In this document: piece after piece, positions 53,387 through 62,996 of the stretch | Layout: every line of letters starts with the position of its first letter | How positions within the stretch are numbered: position 1 is the stretch's first letter | Assembly: GCA_943846675.1 (NCBI GenBank) | Contig: OX044357.1 | Coordinates: 310,001-374,000, forward strand | Source: UBA987 sp002292105 | GTDB taxonomy: Bacteria > Bacteroidota > Bacteroidia > NS11-12g > UBA9320 | Length of the DNA: 64,000 nucleotides | Direction: 5' to 3' | Translations under genes and position numbers: made by a program | Notes under the pieces: model-generated | Seen by the model: only the letters and a program-made list of their open reading frames with translations | Told to the model about the DNA's origin: nothing | The model's database searches: none

Positions 53387-53502
53387 TAAGGTTGATTTAA
53401 AAGGTTATAAATATATTAAATAACCCTCTCTTAAATCATAACCCCTATAAGTTCACTTTTTGCTGACGTCGAACAGTTTTAAGGCAAGAATACTTTGATT
53501 GT

Positions 53503-54849
53503 TTACTTCCCAATACAAAACCGCCCAAAAATAGAATCGAGCAATTCGTCGTTGGTGACTTCACCTGTGATAAGGCCGAGTTGGTACAGGGCACTTCGTA
53601 TATCCAATGCCACCAAATCGCTTGGGATGTCATTCGACAAGCCTTCTAAAACAGTATGTAAGGCTTCCGAACTTTTGGTTAAAGCGTCGGCATGACGTGC
53701 GTTGTTGACAATTGTCTCGTTACCAAGTTCATATACATTGGTGATATGCTCCAGCTTTTCCACCAATAGCTGCAGTTTTTTCTCTTTGGCAGAAATCGAC
53801 ACCATGCCTTTTGGCCAATCTTTGGCATTGAAATCAACTGTATCCGTTTTATTGGCAACCAATACGGTGTGCTTAACTGCAGGCAACTGACCTAGCTCAG
53901 TTTCCAGTTCTTGTGGTGTTGTTTTCCCTGCGTCAAACAAATAAATCAACAATTCGGCCTTGTCCATTTCAGCCTTGGTCTTCCCTACGCCTATTTGCTC
54001 AATGTGGTCAACACTTTCGCGTAAACCAGCTGTATCGATCAGTCGAAACTGTACACCATTCAGCACAAACATCTCTTCAATGGTATCGCGCGTTGTTCCT
54101 TCGATCTCAGAGACAATCGCTCTGTCTTCATTCAGCAGCGCATTCAACAAGGTGCTCTTCCCAGCATTGGGTTTACCTGCTATGACCGTATTGATGCCAT
54201 TTTTCATCGCGTTGCCTGCCACAAACGACGATCGTAATTTTTCAATTTGGGTGAGGATCTCCTCCACCAACGCGCGTAGCTTTGGTCGATTCGCAAACTC
54301 CACATCTTCTTCCCCAAAATCATTCTCCAACTCAATTAAAGCGGCAAAATCAATGAGCTCTTGTCTGAGGTATTTGATGTCGTCGCTAAAACCACCACGA
54401 ATCTGGCTGATTGCCATTTGCAAACTCGCTTCGCTGTTTGAATGAATCATGTCGGCAACAGCTTCGGCTTGAGCCAAATCTAACTTCTGATTCAAAAACG
54501 CCCGCAAGGTAAATTCACCTGGATCGGCCATACGTGCGCCATACTTAATCAAAGTCTCTATGACACGTTTAACTATAAACGGGGAACCATGACAGGATAT
54601 CTCTAAAGAATCTTCACCGGTGTAAGAATGCGGGTTTAAGAATAGGCTTACCAATACCTCATCGATACGCGTATCGCCATCCTGAATAAATCCATAATGA
54701 ATGGTGTAGCCATCCTTACCGACAAGGGTTTTAGAAAAACATGCATCAACAATGGCAACGGCATCGTTACCAGATATACGCACAACCGAAATGGCAGATA
54801 TTCCTGCTGGGGTTGCCGGAGCAACTATGGTATCGTGTAAGTTTAACAT
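53503..54849 (-). CDS. mnmE: tRNA-5-carboxymethylaminomethyl-2-thiouridine GTPase MnmE
   Basis: 448 residues. N-terminal formyl-THF-binding domain (DTIVAPATPAGISAISVVRI), the helical domain, an inserted G domain with GKPNAGKST, TTRDT, DTAGLRE and NKTD, and the C-terminal FCIGK box containing the catalytic Cys. With MnmG it modifies U34 of tRNA. Complete despite the IS element ending 27 bases after its stop, which may affect the 3' end of the transcript. Last gene of a chain that starts at 58438. Confidence 0.96.
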   Translation of the reverse strand: MLNLHDTIVAPATPAGISAISVVRISGNDAVAIVDACFSKTLVGKDGYTIHYGFIQDGDTRIDEVLVSLFLNPHSYTGEDSLEISCHGSPFIVKRVIETLIKYGARMADPGEFTLRAFLNQKLDLAQAEAVADMIHSNSEASLQMAISQIRGGFSDDIKYLRQELIDFAALIELENDFGEEDVEFANRPKLRALVEEILTQIEKLRSSFVAGNAMKNGINTVIAGKPNAGKSTLLNALLNEDRAIVSEIEGTTRDTIEEMFVLNGVQFRLIDTAGLRESVDHIEQIGVGKTKAEMDKAELLIYLFDAGKTTPQELETELGQLPAVKHTVLVANKTDTVDFNAKDWPKGMVSISAKEKKLQLLVEKLEHITNVYELGNETIVNNARHADALTKSSEALHTVLEGLSNDIPSDLVALDIRSALYQLGLITGEVTNDELLDSIFGRFCIGK

Positions 54850-54884
54850 AAGCTACAGCACAAAGGTACGATAGCCAGTCTGAA

Positions 54885-55589
54885 TTAGAAGTTCAGACTC
54901 ATGCTGTATTTACTGTAGAATTCTAAGATTTCGTTAACCGCTTCATCAGCCGTGTCGACTAACTTAAACAGGTACATATCGTCTGGACTTACATTCTGTT
55001 CTTTTTCAAGCATCGTTTCCTTTATCCAATCCAACAAACCTTGCCAGAAATCGGTACCCACCAAAATGATAGGAAACTTCGCTGTCTTTTGTGTCTGAAC
55101 CAGTGTTAAGGCCTCAAACAACTCGTCTAGCGTTCCAAACCCACCAGGTAAAACAATGAAACCTTGCGCATATTTCATGAACATTACTTTACGCACAAAG
55201 AAAAAGTTGAAGTCTATGAGTTTATCTTGATCAATGTACGGGTTGGAAGATTGTTCGAACGGCAATTCAATATTGAGTCCTACCGAGGCGCCTTTTTCTT
55301 TACTCGCCCCTAAGTTACCCGCTTCCATAATACCTGGACCACCTCCGGTGATTACACCAAGCCCAACAGATGCCAGCTTTTGACCTATATCGGTGGCCAT
55401 TTCGTAATACTTAGTCCCCGGTTTGGTTCGTGCTGATCCAAAAACCGATACACATGGGCCAATCTTTGCCAAAGTATCGTAGCCTTCAACAAATTCGGCC
55501 ATCACTTTAAATATATTCCAGCTATCTGAACTCTTAATTTCAGGCCACTGTTTTATCTTAAATGCTTTCTTTATTCTTTCGTTATCCAT
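54885..55589 (-). CDS. LOG-family protein (TIGR00730, nucleoside phosphoribohydrolase)
   Basis: 234 residues. Rossmann-like fold with the LOG motifs GGGPGIMEAGNLGA and PGGFGTLDELFEALT. Members cleave AMP or cytokinin nucleotides to base plus ribose-5-phosphate; bacterial ones are often annotated as lysine decarboxylase in error. It is in tandem with mnmE (35 bases) and 3 bases after the symporter, so co-transcribed. Confidence 0.88.
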   Translation of the reverse strand: MDNERIKKAFKIKQWPEIKSSDSWNIFKVMAEFVEGYDTLAKIGPCVSVFGSARTKPGTKYYEMATDIGQKLASVGLGVITGGGPGIMEAGNLGASKEKGASVGLNIELPFEQSSNPYIDQDKLIDFNFFFVRKVMFMKYAQGFIVLPGGFGTLDELFEALTLVQTQKTAKFPIILVGTDFWQGLLDWIKETMLEKEQNVSPDDMYLFKLVDTADEAVNEILEFYSKYSMSLNF

Positions 55590-55592
55590 AAA

Positions 55593-57101
55593 CTATATTT
55601 CGTTATCAAGTATGTCCAATTCGTCTTTCGTTTCGGACTGAAGCTTCACTTTTTCATTTGACTCTTTGGCCAATGCAAGCAGGACAAATGTAATGCATCC
55701 GTTGATGAGAATTAATTCAAATCCTGGCTTGTATCCATTTATCCATTGTGGTGAATACGTATAGTAAAACCAAGTTAAGGCTATACTTAGTATGGTGATT
55801 ACCGGAATTACTTTATCCTTGACCTTAATCTGTGTTAAAATCCCAAAAAAGAATAATCCCAATAAAGGCCCGTAGGTAAAACCAGCTGCGGTAAACAATT
55901 GTTTGATTACCGCGTCGTTATTGATTTCTTTAAAGATCAAAATGGTAAAGAACAATATCGTGGCAAAGCCTAAATGCACCAGTCGACGGGTTTTTATATT
56001 TGTTGGTCGCTTCGATTCAAAGCCCAGAAAATCAACACAAAAACTTGTAGTTAATGCGGTCAAAGCACTATCGGCACTAGAATATGCTGCAGCAACCAAT
56101 CCAAGAATAAAAAACAGCCCAATGATGGGTGAAGCATGTTGCAAGGCAATAGTTGGAAATAGTTGATCAGATGATTCTACCGCCCCAACACCAGCAAATG
56201 TTTGATATTGATACAGTAGCGCACCCAAACTTAAAAACACAATGTTTACGATGATAAACATCACCATTTGCGCATATATATTCTTTTGCGCCGATTTAAT
56301 GTTTTTGATACTCAGATTCTTCTGCATCATATCCTGATCTAACCCGGTCATTACCAGCGCAATGAAGGCACCGCCAACAAACTGTTTCCAGAAGAAGTTG
56401 TTACTCTTCCAGTCCCAATGGAATATCTGTGTATTCGGGTCGTCTACCAATGCATTGATTAAGCCATCAAAACTAAGATTCATTTGGCTGGCGATGTAAC
56501 CTATCGTCAACACAACAGCCAAAACCAAAAAGGTGGTTTGAAACACATCGGTATAGACAACCGTTTTGATCCCACTTTTGGTGGTATACGTAAATATGAG
56601 AAGTATGGTAATTGCAACCGTCGCCCAATACGGGAAGTCAAAACTCGTAAACAACGGCTTAAAAATGGCTAAATGTAGCACCCCAGCAACCAGAAACAAT
56701 CGAAACGACGCACCAATCACTCTGGAAATCAAGAAATAGGCAGCACCTGTTTTGTAACCACTTGTTCCGTAACGTTTTTCGAGGTAGGTATAAATGGATG
56801 TAAGGTTCAGCCGATAGTACAAAGGCAGTAGCACTTGAGAAATAACTACATACCCAATCAAATAGCCAAACACCGTTTGCATATAGCCAAAGTGCGTGGC
56901 ATTAACCCAACCCGGTATAGAGATAAAAGTAACACCTGAAAGAGATGCGCCAATCATTCCAAAGGCCACCAAAAACCATGGGGACTTTCTGTTTCCGTTG
57001 TAAAAAGATGTTTTGTCAGCGGTTTTCCCAGAGACCCATGAAATGAACACCAACACCAAGAAGTATCCCACCAACACCAGCAAATTGGTTATTGGACTCA
57101 T
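55593..57101 (-). CDS. Sodium:solute symporter family protein
   Basis: 502 residues with about 13 membrane segments. Family features: GMIGASLSGVTFISIPGW near the N-terminus, GAYSSADSALTALTTSFCVDF (described by its core SSADSALTALTTS), which carries the Na2-site Ser/Thr. The substrate (sugar, proline, pantothenate or another) cannot be told. Its ATG overlaps the stop of the LysM glucosaminidase gene (ATGA, 57098-57101), so translation is coupled, and the LOG gene follows 3 bases later. Confidence 0.88.
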   Translation of the reverse strand: MSPITNLLVLVGYFLVLVFISWVSGKTADKTSFYNGNRKSPWFLVAFGMIGASLSGVTFISIPGWVNATHFGYMQTVFGYLIGYVVISQVLLPLYYRLNLTSIYTYLEKRYGTSGYKTGAAYFLISRVIGASFRLFLVAGVLHLAIFKPLFTSFDFPYWATVAITILLIFTYTTKSGIKTVVYTDVFQTTFLVLAVVLTIGYIASQMNLSFDGLINALVDDPNTQIFHWDWKSNNFFWKQFVGGAFIALVMTGLDQDMMQKNLSIKNIKSAQKNIYAQMVMFIIVNIVFLSLGALLYQYQTFAGVGAVESSDQLFPTIALQHASPIIGLFFILGLVAAAYSSADSALTALTTSFCVDFLGFESKRPTNIKTRRLVHLGFATILFFTILIFKEINNDAVIKQLFTAAGFTYGPLLGLFFFGILTQIKVKDKVIPVITILSIALTWFYYTYSPQWINGYKPGFELILINGCITFVLLALAKESNEKVKLQSETKDELDILDNEI

Positions 57102-58438
57102 TCAGATACACGTAGCTTTTGGCCGATATTGATTTGATTTCCTGTCAAGCGATTCCATTTCGTTAATTGCTCAGCAGTGATATGATACATCTGGGTAATG
57201 CGATACACGGTTTCCCCTTTCTTAACAATGTGGTATTTGGTCGCTGGGATTACGGGATCGTCTTTCGGTACTTCCGGATTCTCTCCTAAGGCTTTTTGAG
57301 CCGACTCTTTGGTTAAATAAATTTTACGCCCTAAGGTAAGTTGTAAAGCACTGATTTTATTCCATTTCAGCAAGTCTTCCTCAAACACGTGATACTTCTC
57401 AGCAATTCTATAAATGTTATCTCCTTTAACTACAACGTGGTATGCTGGTAGCTCTATATTTTCTTTCTCGATAGGCGGTGCCTTCTCTACTTCGACGTTA
57501 TGTGGATTAACAAAAGCTTCTTTTTCTTTTTCAATCTGACGTTCGGATTTGGTTGGCAGTGAGTCTGTTTTTGCTCGTTTACCACGCATATATATTTGAC
57601 TCCCTTGAATCGGTTCTGCACCAATCTCAAGACGATTTCTGCGGTACAGATGCTTGAGTTTAATGCCGTATTGTTGAGAAATCTGGTACATACTCTCATT
57701 AGATTTAACGGTATGAAATTTTTGCGAACCTCTTCTTCGCTTAGGTTTAAGATAAACGATGTCGCCTTCCCCAATTTTTTGACCGTCTTTCAAATCGTTG
57801 TATTTATAGATTTGCCTATTGGTTAACTCATTCTTGTCTGCAATAGACTCGATGGTTTCATCCCTCTCTGCATACACAATCGGCACTTCATTTTGCAACA
57901 CCACAGGTTTTGAAATCAAAGGTTCGGCCGACATAATGTCGAACTTATACAACTCATGTTTTTCGACCAAATTGATAAGCATCGTGTGGTAACTCTGGTT
58001 CGTAGCATACCCAGCTTTTCTTAAACCTTTCGCCCAACCTTTGTAGTTGGTTATATCCAAATCAAATAATTCATGGTATCTCCAGTTATTTCGCAAAAAA
58101 TCGGAATGATCGCGGAACGATTCTTCAGGAGAATCATACGCCCTAAAACATTCGTTTGGTGCATCATCGTTGGCTCGCATGGTTTTGCCTTTCCAGGTGC
58201 TTTTACATTTAATCCCGAAATGGTTATTCCCTTTTCGCGCAAGCCTGCTATTGCCATTGCTGCTTTCAAGAATCCCCTGAGCCATAGTGATACTGGCTGG
58301 AACACCAGCACGATGCATTTCTTTTATCGCTAGATTCTTATACTTTTCGATGTACTGTTCGCGCGTTTGCTTTTCTTGTCCTAAAGCAGACAAGCTTGCC
58401 ATAAAACAAACCAGAATAAGACAGTATACATTTTTCAT
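57098..58438 (-). CDS. Glucosaminidase with four LysM domains
   Basis: 446 residues from the Met at 58438. Signal peptide ends near LSALGQ. Residues about 30-165 are an N-acetylglucosaminidase (FlgJ/LytB-like) domain with ITMAQGILESSNGNSRLA containing the catalytic Glu. Four LysM repeats follow: VPIVYAERDETIESIAD, KFHTVKSNESMYQISQ, AYHVVVKGDNIYRIAEK and KYHIVKKGETVYRITQ, which bind peptidoglycan. Digests cell-wall glycan for growth or division. First gene of an operon with the symporter, LOG protein and mnmE. The divergent region 58439-58705 shows no strong promoter box. Confidence 0.9.
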   Translation of the reverse strand: MKNVYCLILVCFMASLSALGQEKQTREQYIEKYKNLAIKEMHRAGVPASITMAQGILESSNGNSRLARKGNNHFGIKCKSTWKGKTMRANDDAPNECFRAYDSPEESFRDHSDFLRNNWRYHELFDLDITNYKGWAKGLRKAGYATNQSYHTMLINLVEKHELYKFDIMSAEPLISKPVVLQNEVPIVYAERDETIESIADKNELTNRQIYKYNDLKDGQKIGEGDIVYLKPKRRRGSQKFHTVKSNESMYQISQQYGIKLKHLYRRNRLEIGAEPIQGSQIYMRGKRAKTDSLPTKSERQIEKEKEAFVNPHNVEVEKAPPIEKENIELPAYHVVVKGDNIYRIAEKYHVFEEDLLKWNKISALQLTLGRKIYLTKESAQKALGENPEVPKDDPVIPATKYHIVKKGETVYRITQMYHITAEQLTKWNRLTGNQINIGQKLRVSE

Positions 58439-58705
58439 AACTTCCACAAAATTACAGGCTTAACCTAGTGTATAACGTTACATTTATTCACTTTTGCACA
58501 ATTTGGTAAAACAAAGTGTAGTTTGTTTAGGTAGATGTCGTGTTTAATTGAATTGAATTGAGCCATACAACTTAGTGTCCATGCACAACATCTATTATAT
58601 ATTTCGCATGGGTTATTTGCGATTATTTTGCCATCTTTGGCCCAGCAATTTGCTTATGATGTAAGTATCTTGTCAAGTAATAAGAAAAGGATATACAAAG
58701 GGAAT

Positions 58706-60856
58706 ATGAGAAAAGTTTTTGTTTTGTTTTTTACGCTGATCAGCACACTTGTTTTAGGGCAAGACTTCGGAGCTGCTGACTTTTCGTTAAGTGTTTCAGA
58801 CAAGGAAACAACGGTAGGAGAAACAGTTGTTTTAACCTTCTCCACTGCAATACCAGAGGGTTTACACATCTACGCTAACGCCGGAGATTGTGAGATAGGC
58901 CCTAAAAAGCCATGGTTCGAAGAAAACCTCAAACTGACTGATTGCCAGTTCGTTGGAGCCATATACGATGGCATAGAGCCGCACAAATACAAAGATGATT
59001 TATTCAATTGCAACGTCTCAGACTTTGCAGATAAGGCTGTTTTCAAACAGAAACTTAAAATTACCGGAAAGAACCCAACCATAATCGGAGAATTTTGGTA
59101 TCAAATGTGCTCTGACGCACGTTGCAAAGATTTTGGTTATGACTTTACTTTACCTGCACTAAGCGTATCTGGATCAGTTAAACAAACGACACCTGTTGTT
59201 TTAGAACCAACTGAACCTGTTGTAGATGAAACCCCAAGCGAAACTGTTGACACAAGCAACACCGAAGAATCTGTAGAGTCGGTTGCAACTCCAACAGTGA
59301 AAGAAGGCGAAGTAGATTATTCTACTTACCAGAAAAAATCAGAATCTGATGCGAATGGATGTGAAGTAAAAACGTTTGAAGGGTCGGAAGAAGACGATAC
59401 ATTCACATACTGGGGCTTCTTTATAGTTGCCTTTTTATCTGGGTTACTTGCGTTGCTTACACCTTGTGTATTCCCTATGATTCCGATGACGGTTTCATTT
59501 TTCATGAAAGACGGAAGTCGAGCCAAAGCCATCCGAGCAGGATTGATATATGCCTTTAGCATTGTTGCCATTTACGTTGTGATTGGCACCTTGGTGGCCG
59601 CAACTGCAGGCGAGGATGCCGCGCACTTCCTCTCCACACACTGGCTGCCAAACGTATTTTTCTTCTTAATTTTTGTGGTGTTTGCTGCTTCTTTCTTTGG
59701 CGCATTTGAACTTACACTGCCAAGCAAATTGGTAAATAAGGTAGACAAGCAAGCCGACAAAGGCGGTTTAACCGGCATATTCTTTATGGCGTTCACTATC
59801 GTTTTGGTGTCGTTTTCGTGCACAGGTCCAATCGTTGGTAGTATACTCGTAGAATCGGCAGGTGGACAGTTTGTAAAACCACTTGTAGGTATGCTGGGTT
59901 ACTCTTTGGCCTTTGCTATTCCTTTTGGATTATTTGCGATATTCCCTAATTGGCTTAACAACTTACCACAATCAGGTGGCTGGTTGAATACCGTTAAAGT
60001 GGTTCTTGGTTTCTTAGAATTGGCCTTTGGTTTGAAATTTTTAAGTGTAGCCGACCAAACATATCACTGGGGTATTTTAGACCGTGAGGTATACTTAGGA
60101 TTATGGATAGTCATATTCACATTAATGGGGATCTACCTCTTAGGCAAAATCAAATTTGCTCACGACAGCGATACAAAGTTTGTCAGTGTGCCAAGACTCA
60201 TCATGGCTATTCTTACTTTTTCTTTCGTTGCCTACTTGGTGCCAGGAATGGTTGGAGCACCGCTCAATCAATTGGCGGGATACCTTCCACCCATGAGCAC
60301 ACACGATTTCGACCTTTTAGGAACAATTAAAAACCCAAACCCTAAAGAATCGAATGTAAAATATGGAGACAAGCTTCATATTCCGCATGGTATTGAAGGT
60401 TACTTCGATTATGAAGAAGGCATGGAAGCGGCTAGAAAAACTGGCAAACCTGTATTCCTCGACTTTACAGGACATGGTTGTGTAAACTGTCGAGAAATGG
60501 AAGCTCGGGTATGGAGCGACAACAAGGTATTAAGATCGCTAAAAGACGACTACATCGTCATTTCGTTATATACAGACGACAAGACGATTAGACTAGACAA
60601 AGACGAGTGGTATTACTCTAAGAGTAGTGGTAAACAGATCACACGTCTTGACAAAAAGAACGCCGACATTCAATCGTGTTTCTTTAATGAAAGCAGCCAG
60701 CCACAATATGCGCTGCTAGACAATAAAGGAAACTTACTTCAACCTACAAGAGGGCATAATCTGGACGTAGATGAATACTACAAGTTCCTTAAAAAAGGTG
60801 TTAAAGTTTACGATACACGAATGAATGATGGTGAGGCTGATGCAAATGAAGAGTAA
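58706..60856 (+). CDS. DsbD-like thiol:disulfide interchange protein
   Basis: 716 residues from the Met at 58706 (an upstream in-frame Met at 58628 is unlike a signal peptide). Signal peptide to about 20; N-terminal DsbD-alpha-like domain with cysteines in MCSDARCKDFGYDFTLP (here shown as its core); acidic Thr/Glu-rich linker (180-225); eight-TM transport domain (about 232-540) with TPCVFPMIPMTV and SCTGPIVG, each holding an electron-carrying Cys; C-terminal thioredoxin-like domain with GHGCVNCREME (CVNC). Moves reducing power from the cytoplasm to periplasmic proteins, including possibly the two TlpA-like proteins at 23-26 kb. Weak terminator after it. Confidence 0.92.
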   Translation: MRKVFVLFFTLISTLVLGQDFGAADFSLSVSDKETTVGETVVLTFSTAIPEGLHIYANAGDCEIGPKKPWFEENLKLTDCQFVGAIYDGIEPHKYKDDLFNCNVSDFADKAVFKQKLKITGKNPTIIGEFWYQMCSDARCKDFGYDFTLPALSVSGSVKQTTPVVLEPTEPVVDETPSETVDTSNTEESVESVATPTVKEGEVDYSTYQKKSESDANGCEVKTFEGSEEDDTFTYWGFFIVAFLSGLLALLTPCVFPMIPMTVSFFMKDGSRAKAIRAGLIYAFSIVAIYVVIGTLVAATAGEDAAHFLSTHWLPNVFFFLIFVVFAASFFGAFELTLPSKLVNKVDKQADKGGLTGIFFMAFTIVLVSFSCTGPIVGSILVESAGGQFVKPLVGMLGYSLAFAIPFGLFAIFPNWLNNLPQSGGWLNTVKVVLGFLELAFGLKFLSVADQTYHWGILDREVYLGLWIVIFTLMGIYLLGKIKFAHDSDTKFVSVPRLIMAILTFSFVAYLVPGMVGAPLNQLAGYLPPMSTHDFDLLGTIKNPNPKESNVKYGDKLHIPHGIEGYFDYEEGMEAARKTGKPVFLDFTGHGCVNCREMEARVWSDNKVLRSLKDDYIVISLYTDDKTIRLDKDEWYYSKSSGKQITRLDKKNADIQSCFFNESSQPQYALLDNKGNLLQPTRGHNLDVDEYYKFLKKGVKVYDTRMNDGEADANEE

Positions 60857-60886
60857 AAAAGGGGCATTCTCCTTTTTACTTTCTTG
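60857..60886 (+). terminator. Possible terminator after the DsbD-like gene
   Basis: AAAAAGGGG, a short loop CATT and CTCCTTTTT form a 9-bp stem with one wobble, ending in T residues. Confidence 0.5.
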
Positions 60887-60944
60887 AAAGTTCTACATTC
60901 TACATTTCATTCGGCTTTACCGACTCACTAACAAATGCATAAAG

Positions 60945-61562
60945 CTAACTGCCGAGTGACTCTTCCCCTTCTACCCAAACTAACGTGTGGTTGTCGTACA
61001 CCTCATACTGCATGACAAAGGTTTGCTCCTTTTCTTTCTTAAATGTTAGATGGAACCATCCATGCTTTTGCAACTTAAATGGACTTGCAATCATGTGGTT
61101 TTTGAAATCGACCGCTTTCTTTCCGTATAGTTTGTACAAGGCTTCCTTAGCACTCCATAACAGATAGAGCACGGTTAACCTGTCCGTATCGTTGATAAAA
61201 CGCCATTCATCGTCGTGCACAAATCGTTTTGCAATCCGCTCGATACGCGGTGTAATTTGCTCAATGTCAATCCCAACTTGAACCTTGCTGGCAATAGCCG
61301 CGGCGTATTGGTTACAATGGCTAAGTGATATTTCCTTACCCTTTCCCTGAATATTCGGTTTACCAAAGTCGTCTTTAACGATTTTGGCAACATCTATGTC
61401 TAGTGCGTCTAATGCCGCCCGACCCGCCAACCATTGCGTATTCCGAGCACTGCTGCTCGACTCTGACGGAATGAGGTCTAAATCAAACGCCTCCAAACTT
61501 TCGGTAATCTTCCAAAGGCAGATTTGTGACTTTTCGGTTTGTATTTTCTTGAGTACTGGCAA
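60945..61562 (-). CDS. 4'-phosphopantetheinyl transferase (Sfp/AcpT type)
   Basis: 205 residues, TTG start at 61562 supported by the family start (MPVLKKI...LWKITE) and by a TACCTTTG box at 61577-61584 on the minus strand. Motifs WLAGRAALDAL, SLSHCNQYAAAI, VGIDIEQITPRI (Mg-binding Asp) and LWSAKEALYKLYGK (Mg-binding Glu and catalytic Lys). Transfers the phosphopantetheine arm from CoA to carrier proteins. The AcpH-like gene at 37.6 kb would do the reverse. Confidence 0.9.
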   Translation of the reverse strand: MPVLKKIQTEKSQICLWKITESLEAFDLDLIPSESSSSARNTQWLAGRAALDALDIDVAKIVKDDFGKPNIQGKGKEISLSHCNQYAAAIASKVQVGIDIEQITPRIERIAKRFVHDDEWRFINDTDRLTVLYLLWSAKEALYKLYGKKAVDFKNHMIASPFKLQKHGWFHLTFKKEKEQTFVMQYEVYDNHTLVWVEGEESLGS

Positions 61563-61576
61563 AGCGTATTACCCGT

Positions 61577-61584
61577 CAAAGGTA
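61577..61584 (-). promoter_or_regulatory. -7 element of the phosphopantetheinyl transferase gene
   Basis: Minus strand TACCTTTG, 14 bases before the TTG start. Confidence 0.5.
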
Positions 61585-61701
61585 TTAATTCGGCATGACT
61601 GACCATAGCGCACGGATTTGTTTTACACATCTTGTGCCCTGCGATGATTTATTACTCGAAAACCTATTATTTCGTATGAAATTAGTTTCAAGTAGCAGGT
61701 C

Positions 61702-62238
61702 ATGATTTTAAGCGACAAACGTATTCTAGAAGAGATTGAAAAAGGTACTATTTTAATTGAGCCTTACCGGCCTGATTGCCTTGGCACCAACTCCTATGAT
61801 GTTCATTTAGGAAAGTATCTAGCAACCTACGATGACCGTGTGTTAGACGCAAAAAAACACAACACGATTAAGCATTTTGAGATTCCAGAAGAAGGCTTCG
61901 TGTTACAACCCAATACGTTGTACCTTGGTGTGACTGAAGAGTATACCGAAACGCATGCACATGTACCTTTCTTAGAAGGGAAGTCTAGTACTGGAAGACT
62001 TGGCATAGACATCCACGCTACGGCAGGAAAAGGCGATGTCGGATTTTGCAACACATGGACCTTAGAAATATCTTCTGCGCAACCCGTCAGAATCTACAAA
62101 GGCATGCCTATTGGACAATTGATCTACTTTGTGTGCGAAGGTGAAATCAAAACCATGTACAACACAAAGAAGAATGCGAAGTACAATACGCGCACAATCA
62201 AGCCTGTTGAAAGCATGATGTGGAAGAATCAGTTTTAG
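61702..62238 (+). CDS. dcd: dCTP deaminase
   Basis: 178 residues. RPDCLGTNSYDVHLG, GKSSTGRLGIDIHATAGKGD (trimer active site) and TLEISS with the catalytic Glu. Converts dCTP to dUTP, feeding dTMP synthesis, complementary to nrdJ. Preceded by a 139-base divergent region with the PPTase; ends 22 bases before the cyclase remnant. Confidence 0.95.
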   Translation: MILSDKRILEEIEKGTILIEPYRPDCLGTNSYDVHLGKYLATYDDRVLDAKKHNTIKHFEIPEEGFVLQPNTLYLGVTEEYTETHAHVPFLEGKSSTGRLGIDIHATAGKGDVGFCNTWTLEISSAQPVRIYKGMPIGQLIYFVCEGEIKTMYNTKKNAKYNTRTIKPVESMMWKNQF

Positions 62239-62260
62239 TCTAACTATTTGATAGGGTTAA

Positions 62261-62493
62261 TCAAGCTCTGTTGACGTAATACATATCAACTTCACCCTTC
62301 CCTTTTGCCGCTACCTTACTGCGATGCTCAAAAGAAAAAATGGCTTCGTTCTTAATCACATCGTATGTTTTTTGTGAAATGTTAACCCGTCCTACGGTGC
62401 CGTGACTTTCCATTCTGGAAGCAATATTTACAGCGTCACCCCAAATGTCGTACTGAAACTTTTTCTTACCTACAATACCAGCCACAACCGACC
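62261..62493 (-). pseudogene. Remnant of an adenylate/guanylate cyclase catalytic domain
   Basis: The last 77-78 codons of a class III cyclase domain remain: SVVAGIVGKKKFQYDIWGDAVN, then ASRMESHGTVGRVNI, SQKTYDVIKN and a normal C-terminus ending DMYYVNRA. SVVAGIVG and the downstream YDIWGDAVNIASRM are the standard catalytic core. At 62494 the gene is cut by an IS terminus (TGTTCG), so the N-terminal domains are lost or beyond the window. A pseudogene caused by insertion. Confidence 0.85.
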
Positions 62494-62954
62494 TGTTCGA
62501 CGTCAGCAAAAAGTGAACTTATAGGGGTTATGATTTAAGAGAGGGTTATTTAATATATTTATAACCTTTTAAATCAACCTTAATGGTAAACAAGAAAAGT
62601 ACAAGTTCACTAATCAGTGACTTAAAAAGAAAGACAAGAAAAGCGTATTCATCAGAAGAAAAGATTCGAATCATCATTGAAGGTATGCGTGGCGAGATCA
62701 CCATCGCAGAATTATGTAGAAAAGAAGGAATCAGTCAAGGCAATTATTACAAGTGGGCTAAAGACTTTATGGAAGCAGGCAAACGTCGTCTAACGGGCGA
62801 CACAATGCGTGAGGCTAACACTACAGAGGTGCAGGAGCTCAAAGGGGAAAATAGTTCTTTGAAGGAGTTGGTAGCAGAGCTTTCCTTAGAGGTGAGAACC
62901 TTGAAAAAAAATACAAATGGAGAAGACTTGTAAGAAAGCGATATATGCATTACA
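62494..62954 (+). mobile_element. IS3-family element copy 1, truncated
   Basis: Starts at the terminus TGTTCGACG (62494) and runs through complete OrfA into the OrfB start ATGCATTACA (to 62954), where it is cut by a second copy in opposite orientation. The first 135 bases and the OrfA product match copy A exactly. Confidence 0.85.
62583..62933 (+). CDS. IS3-family OrfA, second copy
   Basis: 116 residues, identical to OrfA of copy A. Intact, but its partner OrfB is truncated after its first three codons, so it can only act in trans. The HTH and leucine-zipper regions are as in the other copy. Confidence 0.92.
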   Translation: MVNKKSTSSLISDLKRKTRKAYSSEEKIRIIIEGMRGEITIAELCRKEGISQGNYYKWAKDFMEAGKRRLTGDTMREANTTEVQELKGENSSLKELVAELSLEVRTLKKNTNGEDL

Positions 62955-62996
62955 TGTACGTCTTCAGCGAAAGTTGAACTTTTTGAGTGAAAAACT
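62955..62996 (-). mobile_element. IS3-family element copy 2, terminal 42 bp
   Basis: TGTACGTCTTCAGCGAAAG to GTGAAAAACT is the right terminus of copy A in inverted direction and starts precisely at the terminal TGT. After 42 bases it is interrupted by a third copy. Confidence 0.75.

Larger units (their letters stand above)
51993..53475 (-). mobile_element. IS3-family insertion sequence, complete copy A
   Basis: 1483 bp in minus orientation. Ends are TGTACGTCTTCAGCGAAAG on the left and (reverse complement) TGTTCGACGTCAGCAAAAAG on the right, imperfect terminal inverted repeats of about 25 bp. It encodes OrfA (53036-53386) and OrfB (52050-53024). Inserted 27 bases beyond the mnmE stop. No target-site duplication is visible between the flanks CAT and GTT. 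Partial identical copies occur at 62.5-63.1 kb. Confidence 0.88.

Noticed and set aside
53960..54445. 161-codon plus-strand frame opposite mnmE
   Set aside because: Antisense shadow of a clearly conserved gene; no start context or family.
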